From Chitinophagaceae bacterium UBA5175 (GTDB taxonomy: Bacteria; Bacteroidota; Bacteroidia; Chitinophagales; Chitinophagaceae): a stretch of 12,408 nt of DNA. The translations under genes and the position numbers were made by a program. Positions 1 through 6,641 of the stretch are shown here, in pieces. The notes under the pieces were generated by a model. That model did no database searches. It had not been told where the DNA came from and saw nothing but the letters and a program-made list of their open reading frames with translations. The stretch covers positions 1 to 12,408 of the forward strand of contig DHWT01000052.1 of assembly GCA_002413325.1 (NCBI GenBank). Direction: 5' to 3'. Within the stretch, counting starts at the first letter, position 1; every line of letters begins with the position of its first letter.

Positions 1-2588
1 ATACCAAATACACCAGCAAGGACGGGGTGGTAACCGAGGCGGAGGAGGGTTTTATCGGTTTTACCGTGGATCCCCATTTTGAAGAGAACCACTGGGCTTA
101 TTTATATTATGCGCATCCGACCATCTCCAAACATGTACTGTCCCGCTGGGAAATACGGAATGATAAACTGGTGCCCGGTTCAGAAAAAATCGTGCTCGAA
201 ATACCTACGCAAAGGGAGGTATGTTGCCACACGGGTGGCGGCATGACCTGGGATCAGGCCGGTGACCTCTATCTGGCCGTCGGGAACAATACCGGCAATG
301 TGGCTGAGAAATCCCAGACCGATGAACGTCCCGACCGTAAAAACTGGGACGACCAGCGGGGATCCGGCAATACCAATGACCTGCGCGGAAAAATATTACG
401 CATACATCCGGAACCCGATGGAACCTACACCATCCCGGAGGGAAATCTCTTCCCGAAGGGAACGCCTAAAACCAGACCTGAAATTTATGTCATGGGAGAC
501 CGGAACCCCTGGCGCCCTTCCATCGACACTAAAACCGGGTGGCTTTATTGGGGAGAAGTGGGCCCGGATGCGAATGAAGACACGAAGACCACCCGTATGG
601 GCATGGATGAATTCAATCAGGCCCGTGCGCCCGGTTATTTCGGATGGCCGTATTTTATTGGTGAAAATGTGGCTTATCCCATGTATGATTATGTGCATGA
701 TTCGGTTTATCCGGGACAGGATCCTGCTAAACCGGTCAATCATTCTGTCAACAATACAGGCCTGACGGAATTACCGCCGGCCCAGCCTGCATTCATTGCC
801 TATCCCTATCGCAATTCGGAGAAATATCCGCTGGTGGGTTCGGGCGGCAGATGTGCCGTTGGCGGACCGATTTATCATCGTACGAATTTCAAAACTGCAA
901 AACGCCCCTTTCCCGGATATTATGAAGGAAAATGGATCGTGGCCGATCTGTCGCGCGGCTGGATCATGGCCATCAGCATGAAGAAGAACGGCGATTATAA
1001 ATCCATGGAAAAGTTCCTGCCTTCCTACCAGCCGATCGAACCCATAGATATCAAATTCGGACCTAACGGTGACCTCTATGTGCTGGAATATGGCAGCAAC
1101 TGGTTCCGGAAAAGTGATAATTCGAAACTGGTGCGTATTGAATTCAACTCGGGCAACCGCACACCCGTCGTACAGGCTTCTGCCAGCGTAACCGGAGGTA
1201 CCGTACCGCTGACCGTTCAGCTCTCTTCCAAAGGAACAAAGGATGCTGACGGAGACTCGCTGAAATATGAATGGAAAATAACGGATGCCGGCGGTAAAAC
1301 AACGATGACCTATAACACACCGGATCCCACAGCCGTGTTTAATCAGCCGGGTGCATACACAGCCACACTGACAGTCACAGACCCCGGCGGAGCTAAAAAC
1401 AATCAGTCATTAAAGATCATTGCCGGCAATGCCCCACCGGAAATCAATCTAAACATATCCGGTAACAGGACCTTCTTTTTCCCAGGTATGCCGGTTGCCT
1501 ATGATATCAAAGTCACGGATAAAGAAGATGGTCTTATCGATCCGCGGCAGGTGGCGGCCAGTATAGATTACACTTCGGAAGGTTTCGATTATGCAGAACT
1601 GGTCCAGGGACAGCGCAGCGTGGACGCATCCACTCGGTTTGCAGTTGCTCAGGCAATGATTAATAAAGTGGACTGCAACAACTGCCATCACCTGGATACC
1701 AAATCCGTTGGGCCCATGTTCATCGAAATCGCAGAAAAATATAAATCGAAACAGGCTTGGGCGCTGGATTCCCTGCCCAGGAAAATCCGGTCCGGCGGCA
1801 GTGGTGTATGGGGAACGGTGAATATGCCTGCACATCCTGCAATTTCACTGAACGACGCCCATATCATCGTCAATTATATCCTCAACAGCAATCAGAAAAC
1901 GATCCGCACGCTGCCCTTAAAAGGCCGTTATACGCCAAAAATTCCTGAAGGAGATAACGGGAAGGGAAACCTCGTGATCCGGGCAGCTTACACCGATAAA
2001 GGTGCAAAATCTTCCGAGCCGCTCACTACAGAAGAAGTAAAAATTTTGCGCAGCCAACAGATCAGTCCGGGTACGGCCGATATCATACATCATGCGGAGA
2101 CCAGTCTTCAAACCATGTTTGCCGTTTCGCTCAATGTGATTCCGAAATCGGGCGGTTATATCGGGTTTAAACAAATCGATCTCACCGGCATACAGCAACT
2201 GGTGATATATGCCACAGCTTTCCCTTCCGAGGGATATGCCGGCGGAACGGTGGAAGTCAGGCTGGATGATCCGGCCGGCGAATTGCTGGGTCAGGTGCAG
2301 CTGGAAGCAGTGAACCCTTTCTGGATGGCGGCTGATTCCGCGCAGAACGCGGGGGGCGCGAAAACGAAGGCAACAAAGTCAATGGCGGCTCCCAAAAAGA
2401 CAGGCAAACCCATGCGGAAAATTCCGGATGATTTTAATCCCTTTGCGGGTGCCGGTCTGAAAACTGATGTCAAACCGGAGCATGGGTTTCATGATCTGTA
2501 CTTCGTTTTCAAAAACGATAAAGCAAAAGCAGGGCAGCCATTGATGTCTGTATCGAATATCCGGTTTAATAATGTGAAGACGCCCTAA
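1..2588 (+). CDS. PQQ-type sugar dehydrogenase fused to PKD domain, cytochrome c and carbohydrate-binding-like tail (5' end missing)
   Basis: The reading frame is open to the window edge (first full codon at 3), so the start lies upstream; the GTG at 27 is internal. The visible part has a glucose/sorbosone dehydrogenase six-bladed propeller (about 3-1150) with the family marks EEGFIGFTVDP, CCHTGGGMTWD (His codon at 228), NDLRGKILRIHP and GDRNPWRPSID followed by WGEVGPDA. A PKD domain follows (about 1160-1425, ending in AYTATLTVTDPGG), then a class I cytochrome c domain with haem motif CNNCHH (Cys codons at 1674 and 1683) and likely axial Met in VNMPAH (codon at 1824). The tail (about 1960-2580), with HDLYFVFK near its end, resembles CBM6. 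The expected role is PQQ/Ca-dependent sugar oxidation outside the cytoplasm, passing electrons to the attached haem. Related Bacteroidota proteins sometimes carry an N-terminal ThuA domain; this cannot be judged here. A Lys/Ala-rich insertion (2322-2480) interrupts the tail. The substrate cannot be read from sequence. Confidence 0.88.
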   Translation, partial: TKYTSKDGVVTEAEEGFIGFTVDPHFEENHWAYLYYAHPTISKHVLSRWEIRNDKLVPGSEKIVLEIPTQREVCCHTGGGMTWDQAGDLYLAVGNNTGNVAEKSQTDERPDRKNWDDQRGSGNTNDLRGKILRIHPEPDGTYTIPEGNLFPKGTPKTRPEIYVMGDRNPWRPSIDTKTGWLYWGEVGPDANEDTKTTRMGMDEFNQARAPGYFGWPYFIGENVAYPMYDYVHDSVYPGQDPAKPVNHSVNNTGLTELPPAQPAFIAYPYRNSEKYPLVGSGGRCAVGGPIYHRTNFKTAKRPFPGYYEGKWIVADLSRGWIMAISMKKNGDYKSMEKFLPSYQPIEPIDIKFGPNGDLYVLEYGSNWFRKSDNSKLVRIEFNSGNRTPVVQASASVTGGTVPLTVQLSSKGTKDADGDSLKYEWKITDAGGKTTMTYNTPDPTAVFNQPGAYTATLTVTDPGGAKNNQSLKIIAGNAPPEINLNISGNRTFFFPGMPVAYDIKVTDKEDGLIDPRQVAASIDYTSEGFDYAELVQGQRSVDASTRFAVAQAMINKVDCNNCHHLDTKSVGPMFIEIAEKYKSKQAWALDSLPRKIRSGGSGVWGTVNMPAHPAISLNDAHIIVNYILNSNQKTIRTLPLKGRYTPKIPEGDNGKGNLVIRAAYTDKGAKSSEPLTTEEVKILRSQQISPGTADIIHHAETSLQTMFAVSLNVIPKSGGYIGFKQIDLTGIQQLVIYATAFPSEGYAGGTVEVRLDDPAGELLGQVQLEAVNPFWMAADSAQNAGGAKTKATKSMAAPKKTGKPMRKIPDDFNPFAGAGLKTDVKPEHGFHDLYFVFKNDKAKAGQPLMSVSNIRFNNVKTP

Positions 2589-2646
2589 ACGGGTCATCGA
2601 TTTATTATAAAAAGCAAAAGCATTTACTCATTTTAAAATATGCACC

Positions 2647-3591
2647 ATGTATAACAGGAGAACGTTTTTCAGGAATTCCGGGGCCCTGGCCCTGGGCGGA
2701 CTTATATTATCCGGCAAAGGCTATGCGTCTGTATTTGGAAATTATGCCATGCACCCGGTCGGATTGCAACTATATACCCTGGGTGGAACCATTGATCAGG
2801 ATGTGCCCGGCACCCTTAAAAAAGTTGCAGAGATCGGCTATAAAGACGTTGAATCCGCTTTCAGTGTTAAAGGGGGCTACTACGGGATGACTTCTAAGGA
2901 ATTTGCGAAAATGACAAAAGACATGGGCCTGTCCTGGGTATCCCACCATACGATTGGCGCTCCTTTTAAGATGCCACCGGGCGGATTTAAAGTGCCCGCC
3001 GGCATGGATACGACCCGGCTTCACCAGCTGAGGAGTATGCCACCAATGAAAAATTTAAAGGAGAACTACCAGCAGGTTATCGATGAAGTGGCAGAAGGGG
3101 GCCTGAAGTACCTGGTATGCGCTTCCATTCCACTCGGCAACTCCGATGAAATTCACCAGGCGATTGATATATTGAACCGCTCCGGTGAAGCAGCCAAAAA
3201 AGCAGGGGTCACGCTTTGTTATCACAATCATACGCATGAATTCGAAACGGTTGACGGAATGGTTCCCTATGATATGCTGCTTACACAGACCAGCCCGGAT
3301 ATTCTTAAAATGGAACTCGACCTGGGCTGGGCAACCAAGGCCGGGGCGGATCCCGTTGAACTTTTCAAAAAGAATCCGGGACGTTTTCCTTTATGGCATG
3401 TGAAGGATATCAGCGCTGACCAGAAAATACCCACTGAAATCGGAAATGGAACGGTTGATTTCAAAAGGATATTCGCCGCGTCGAAGGAATCGGGCATGCA
3501 GTATTTCTTCGTTGAGCAGGACGGGGCCACTCACCCGATTGAAAGTATTACAGCCAGTTACAAAGACCTGACGACGAAAATCCTGGTCTAA
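2647..3591 (+). CDS. Tat-exported sugar phosphate isomerase/epimerase-like TIM-barrel protein
   Basis: A 314-residue protein of the xylose-isomerase-like TIM-barrel superfamily (AP endonuclease 2 fold). The N-terminus carries NRRTFFR (residues 3-9) before a hydrophobic stretch, a twin-arginine signal, so it should fold with its metal in the cytoplasm and work in the periplasm. The barrel starts near residue 36 (VGLQLYTLG). Candidate divalent-metal ligands by comparison with tagatose/psicose epimerases are Glu198 in HNHTHEF, Asp225 in MELDLGW, His251 in WHVKD and Glu290 in VEQDG. It begins 58 bases after the sugar dehydrogenase with no visible terminator between, so the two are probably co-transcribed. 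Such Tat-tagged isomerases often sit near ThuA, Gfo/Idh and 3-keto-sugar genes in Bacteroidota; a role in extracytoplasmic sugar (perhaps keto-sugar) conversion is inferred. The ATG at 2640 is out of frame. Family call is firm; substrate is unknown. Confidence 0.88.
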   Translation: MYNRRTFFRNSGALALGGLILSGKGYASVFGNYAMHPVGLQLYTLGGTIDQDVPGTLKKVAEIGYKDVESAFSVKGGYYGMTSKEFAKMTKDMGLSWVSHHTIGAPFKMPPGGFKVPAGMDTTRLHQLRSMPPMKNLKENYQQVIDEVAEGGLKYLVCASIPLGNSDEIHQAIDILNRSGEAAKKAGVTLCYHNHTHEFETVDGMVPYDMLLTQTSPDILKMELDLGWATKAGADPVELFKKNPGRFPLWHVKDISADQKIPTEIGNGTVDFKRIFAASKESGMQYFFVEQDGATHPIESITASYKDLTTKILV

Positions 3592-3692
3592 ACGGAAAAA
3601 ATCCATAAGACCCGTTATCATTTCATGGAAGAAATTCCACGTAAGCGATGCATTTGAAAAACGGCCGGATGCTTTTGGGAAATTATTATAGG

Positions 3693-3721
3693 TTGCCTGT
3701 TTCAATAATGAAATATCTTTG
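3693..3721 (+). promoter_or_regulatory. Bacteroidota-type promoter for the acidic small protein
   Basis: TTG at 3693-3695 and TATCTTTG at 3714-3721 match the Bacteroidota housekeeping consensus (-33 TTTG, -7 TAnnTTTG). The gap between them is 18 bases. The ATG at 3744 is 22 bases downstream of the -7 box, giving a short leader. The match is read by eye; a start site has not been measured. Confidence 0.62.
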
Positions 3722-3743
3722 TACTGGATATAAATTGAATTAT

Positions 3744-4043
3744 ATGAAAAAAGGACCAACACAGGGGAAAGACGAACCCAAAAAAGCAGATAAATTCCCG
3801 CTTCCGGTTTATTCTGATGAAGAAGATATTTACAGTAAGGAAAAAAAAGTCGTGTTTGAAGAAGGGGACCTGATTGATGAAAAAAAATTAAAATTGAAGG
3901 AACAAATTCCCGGCAATGATCTGGATATTCCCGGTTCTGAACTGGATGATGTGGACGAGGAAATCGGGGAAGAGGATGAAGAAAATAACTATTACAGCCT
4001 GGGTGGCGAAAGGCATGAAAACCTGGAAGAAGATAACGGATAG
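3744..4043 (+). CDS. Small highly acidic conserved hypothetical protein (99 aa)
   Basis: Function unknown. The product has 32 Asp/Glu and 14 Lys/Arg in 99 residues, no signal peptide and no membrane segment, so it should be a soluble, largely disordered cytoplasmic protein. The front third is Lys-rich; the C-terminal part has the segment IPGSELDDVDEEIGEEDEEN followed by NYYSLGG. I recall similar IPG-x-ELDD / EDEENNYYSLGG endings in hypothetical proteins of Sphingobacteriales and Chitinophagaceae, which would make it a conserved family (memory, not a search). The frame also has in-frame ATGs at 3648 and 3708, but both lie upstream of or overlap the promoter boxes at 3693-3721, so 3744 (Met-Lys-Lys) is the better start. 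A hairpin begins 8 bases before the end of the gene, making it a probable monocistronic unit. Confidence 0.78.
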   Translation: MKKGPTQGKDEPKKADKFPLPVYSDEEDIYSKEKKVVFEEGDLIDEKKLKLKEQIPGNDLDIPGSELDDVDEEIGEEDEENNYYSLGGERHENLEEDNG

Positions 4044-4063
4044 AAGATCATTCTTCATCCGTT
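4035..4063 (+). terminator. Hairpin over the stop codon of the acidic small protein, likely terminator
   Basis: AACGGAT (4035-4041) pairs with ATCCGTT (4057-4063), and after one bulged A, GAAGA (4043-4047) pairs with TCTTC (4052-4056) around a TCAT loop. This gives 12 base pairs. The tail TATTGAAAA is only weakly T-rich, so it may stop transcription inefficiently or mainly protect the mRNA 3' end. The TAG stop (4041-4043) lies inside the left arm. Confidence 0.6.
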
Positions 4064-4138
4064 TATTGAAAATAGATGCCGCCATTCTGAATAAACTTTC
4101 GGATTGAGGTTGCTGATTACATATTCTAAAAACCCACA

Positions 4139-4582
4139 ATGCATTTTTTGTACAGGGCTTTGATCTTTATAAGCCTGACTGTGTTCACAGTTTGCTACTC
4201 ATGCAGCGCTCAAAACAAAAGCAAAAAAGGAGTTGAGCAGGCAATGAAAAAATACGATCTCCTGATTTTAAGTATGAATACAGATTCCATCGCCCGGCTC
4301 TATACACCGGATGGAGAGCTGGGAAATATGGCCAGGGGCAGGGATTCCATCCGGAATTTCTTAAACGGCTTTAAAAATTTTAAAGTGTTATCCCAGGTTT
4401 CCGAAACTAAAATTATTTCTATCGAACAGGACACTGCCATCCTGACCGGTACCTATAAACAAACCGTGATTGTACCTGTAAATGACACAGTCATGGCAAA
4501 GGGATTGTTTACTGTAAAATGGATCTGGCTTAAACAAGACGGATGGCATATTCAGCGGATGGATACGCAGCCGGTCAAATAA
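4139..4582 (+). CDS. Exported NTF2/SnoaL-like (DUF4440-type) protein
   Basis: 147 residues. A hydrophobic N-terminal signal (residues 6-20) ends in CYSCSAQ; cleavage after Ala24 by signal peptidase I is the simplest reading, with Cys22 a poor lipobox alternative (Tyr at -2). The mature part looks like a single alpha+beta-barrel NTF2 domain: a first helix VEQAMKKYDLLILSMNTDSI, then ARLYTPDGEL, GRDSIRNFL, and strands ending in FTVKWIWLKQDGWHIQRMD. This pattern (helix, LYTPDG, WxxxDGWHIQR) is typical of DUF4440/SnoaL-like proteins, which are often small-molecule-binding or of unknown activity. No catalytic residues can be assigned. It sits between a self-terminated small gene and the sigma operon and may be a separate unit; no clear promoter was found in 4064-4138. 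Confidence 0.75.
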   Translation: MHFLYRALIFISLTVFTVCYSCSAQNKSKKGVEQAMKKYDLLILSMNTDSIARLYTPDGELGNMARGRDSIRNFLNGFKNFKVLSQVSETKIISIEQDTAILTGTYKQTVIVPVNDTVMAKGLFTVKWIWLKQDGWHIQRMDTQPVK

Positions 4583-4608
4583 TGTATTCTTTAGACTGAA
4601 GGAATACA
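4583..4608. other. Inverted repeat directly after the NTF2-like gene, possible terminator
   Basis: TGTATTC (4583-4589) and GAATACA (4602-4608) are perfect 7-base arms, extended by TT/AA across a bulged G, around the loop TAGACTG. It starts at the first base after the TAA stop. No T-run follows, so it could be a weak terminator, an mRNA-stabilising hairpin, or an operator ahead of the sigma gene 66 bases downstream. Confidence 0.42.
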
Positions 4609-4673
4609 AATTCACCTCCAATTATAATGCGGAAGCAACTGTTTAGAAAGTTTGCGTGTCATGCTAAAGGCAC

Positions 4674-5234
4674 ATGAATCAGAAAAAGTTGCTAAATGAC
4701 TGCCTGAAAGGGAAAGCCTCGGCCCAGCGTGAACTGTACACGCATTTTGCCCATGCGATGCTGGGCCTGTGCTATCGGTATACCAAATCCATGGCTGATG
4801 CAGAGGATGTGTTGCAGGAAGGCTTTATAAAAGTGTTTAAAAATCTGCATCAGTTTAACGGATCCGGCGAACTGGGTGCTTGGGTAAGGAGAATCATGGT
4901 GAACACGGCTATTAATTACCTTAAAAGTCAAAACCATTATCAATATGATCTTTCTTTCGCCGACAAAAGCCTCCATCCGGTTTCTGACGAAAATCCTGAA
5001 CTGATTTTAAATGCAAAGGAACTGGCTGACCTGATCAGGCAGTTGCCCATCGGTTATCAAACCGTATTCAATATGCATGCAGTGGAAGGCTATTCGCATG
5101 TCGAGATCGGTAAAATTTTAGGCGTTCATGAAGGTACGTCCAAGTCGCAGTATGCCCGGGCCAGGGCTTTGCTGATCAGCTGGATTACCAGGAATTCTAT
5201 GGATCATAAAACGGGCATCTATGCACGAAAATAA
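4674..5234 (+). CDS. ECF-type RNA polymerase sigma factor
   Basis: 186 residues, the usual ECF size. Region 2 spans about residues 12-86, including the core-binding/-10 recognition stretch DAEDVLQEGFIKVFKNLHQF and GAWVRRIMVNTAINYLK. Region 4 spans about 115-168, with the helix-turn-helix YSHVEIGKILGVHEGTSKSQ and then YARARALL. There is no region 3, as expected for ECF. The ATG at 4674 follows an AAAGG 3 bases upstream and gives a full region 2, so the start is secure. The end overlaps the next gene by 14 bases, the classic arrangement of a sigma with its anti-sigma regulator. ECF factors often drive their own operon; AAAGTTTG at 4647-4654 is one mismatch from a housekeeping -7 box, but no partner -33 box was found. 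Confidence 0.94.
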   Translation: MNQKKLLNDCLKGKASAQRELYTHFAHAMLGLCYRYTKSMADAEDVLQEGFIKVFKNLHQFNGSGELGAWVRRIMVNTAINYLKSQNHYQYDLSFADKSLHPVSDENPELILNAKELADLIRQLPIGYQTVFNMHAVEGYSHVEIGKILGVHEGTSKSQYARARALLISWITRNSMDHKTGIYARK

Positions 5235-6588
5235 TTTTGAAAAACAGGTCCGTGAAAAAATGGATCATCTGGGCTTTGACCCTTCCGATGGTGTATGGGC
5301 AGGTGTGAACAATGAAATCAGGAAGGAGAAGAGACGCCGCAGACCGTTGTTCTGGTTATTCTTTCTTTCAGGCCTTTTGCTTGCCGGCGGCGGTTATTAT
5401 TTTATTTCGGGTAAAAATAATTCAATACCGGTTGCAAAGGACAGACTACAAAATAAGCCGGATAAAAAACAGGAAATGCAGCCTATTTATCAGGATAACA
5501 TCAGCATGAATGATAAAAGCAAAGAAAATAAAGTTCCCCCGAATGTATTTGCCGGAAATGCCAAAGCAGGAGGCCTGCCTCATCCCTTTCTAACCGTTAA
5601 AACGGGAGACCATAATCTGAGGGGACCGTCCGGTCATCGTTTTGGTCAAATCGTGAAAAGCAGTTTCAGTGAGAAAGGCTTACAAGATTCCATCCTGTTG
5701 AATGCCGGAGGGGATGAATTCAAGGCGGGCAGTGACGCGGAAACGGAAAGACCATCAGATTCTTCCGTGGGGAGGAATTTGAACGGACTTGCAGCGGGTA
5801 AGATTCCTTCGGCAGATTCGGCTGGTGGTGGAGGGAAATCCGGCGAAAATAGACATCACAAAAAATCATCCTCCTGGAAAACCGGGTTTACGGGAACTGC
5901 CGGTATTTCATCGATCAGTCAGGGTTTGTTACATTCTGCGAATACGGCTTATCCGGCTTATCTGGTGAATGCTCCATCAGGGTCCCCGGCCGGACCGGGT
6001 GTTTTGTACAAATCATCGGATTTAAAACCCGGCTTTGCTTTCGGCGCCGGCGTTTTTGTGTACAGGAATCTGTCTAAACGGATTTCGTTTTCGGCAGGTA
6101 TAAATTATCGTTATTATTCAACAAAAATTAACACGGGCAACCGGGTGGACAGTTCGGTCTCCGTCTATACCGCTTCTGTGCAGGCATCGGCTGTAAACAG
6201 TTTTTACAGAAATGGCATAGACCAAACATATACCAATCAATATCATTTTATTGAATTGCCTTTAGCCGTTAACTTTCAATTGAACAGGAGCAGTAAAACG
6301 CCCGTAATCTGGGAAGCAGGTTTCTCAATGGCCTACCTCGTAAGCAGCAATGCCCTGTATTTCGATCCGTATTCAAATGTGTACTATAAAACCAACCAGC
6401 AGTTCAATAAAGCCCAGTTAAATACGGCAACGGCGATCCTGGTCGGCTTCCGGCTGGATCATGCTGAACTGCAGGTGGGTCCACAGGTTCAATACGGAAT
6501 GACAGGACTTGTAAACAGCAGTTCCCCCGATCCGCAGCATCTTTTCTATTATGGGCTGAAGATTTCCCTGATTCCCCGGAAAAAATAA
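5221..6588 (+). CDS. Dual-membrane anti-sigma-like protein: cytoplasmic head, one TM helix, long linker, C-terminal outer-membrane beta-barrel
   Basis: 455 residues in four parts. Residues 1-41 are a short cytoplasmic head (FDPSDGVWAGVNNEIRKEK, then RRRR). Residues 42-63 are one transmembrane helix (LFWLFFLSGLLLAGGGYYFI); the Arg cluster before it predicts N-terminus in, C-terminus in the periplasm. Residues 64-219 are a polar Gly/Ser/Lys/Asn-rich, probably disordered linker. Residues about 221-455 are alternating beta-strands like small outer-membrane (PorT/OMP_b-brl-type) barrels, e.g. ISFSAGINYRYYS, YHFIELPLAVNFQL, AELQVGPQVQYGM, FYYGLKISLI. This is the layout of the Dma family (dual membrane-spanning anti-sigma factors) described in Bacteroides thetaiotaomicron, and the gene overlaps its sigma partner by 14 bases, as expected. 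The likely job is to hold the sigma factor at the inner membrane and release it on a signal at the outer membrane. That the barrel truly inserts in the outer membrane here is inferred. Confidence 0.8.
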   Translation: MHENNFEKQVREKMDHLGFDPSDGVWAGVNNEIRKEKRRRRPLFWLFFLSGLLLAGGGYYFISGKNNSIPVAKDRLQNKPDKKQEMQPIYQDNISMNDKSKENKVPPNVFAGNAKAGGLPHPFLTVKTGDHNLRGPSGHRFGQIVKSSFSEKGLQDSILLNAGGDEFKAGSDAETERPSDSSVGRNLNGLAAGKIPSADSAGGGGKSGENRHHKKSSSWKTGFTGTAGISSISQGLLHSANTAYPAYLVNAPSGSPAGPGVLYKSSDLKPGFAFGAGVFVYRNLSKRISFSAGINYRYYSTKINTGNRVDSSVSVYTASVQASAVNSFYRNGIDQTYTNQYHFIELPLAVNFQLNRSSKTPVIWEAGFSMAYLVSSNALYFDPYSNVYYKTNQQFNKAQLNTATAILVGFRLDHAELQVGPQVQYGMTGLVNSSSPDPQHLFYYGLKISLIPRKK

Positions 6589-6641
6589 AAATGACATGCA
6601 ACGTTTTGTATCGTTTTCCGGTCAACTGCAAAACTGCATTT

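Noticed and set aside
396..743. Minus-strand open frame within the dehydrogenase gene
   Set aside because: Antisense to conserved propeller motifs, with no domain and no start context; a shadow of the real gene.
3626..3639. Small hairpin TGGAA-GAAA-TTCCA after the isomerase-like gene
   Set aside because: Only 5 base pairs and no T-run afterwards; too weak to call a terminator.
3648..3743. Extension of the acidic protein to the ATG at 3648 or 3708
   Set aside because: Both starts lie upstream of or overlap the promoter boxes, and the added residues have a different, hydrophobic/basic composition.
4647..4654. AAAGTTTG as a promoter -7 box for the sigma gene
   Set aside because: One mismatch to TAnnTTTG and no -33 partner at the right distance; noted in the sigma entry only.
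6591..6641. Upstream ATG for the LVIVD lipoprotein, 2 bases after the preceding stop
   Set aside because: Attractive for translational coupling, but it places 17 extra residues ahead of a normal lipoprotein signal that begins Met-Lys-Arg at 6642.
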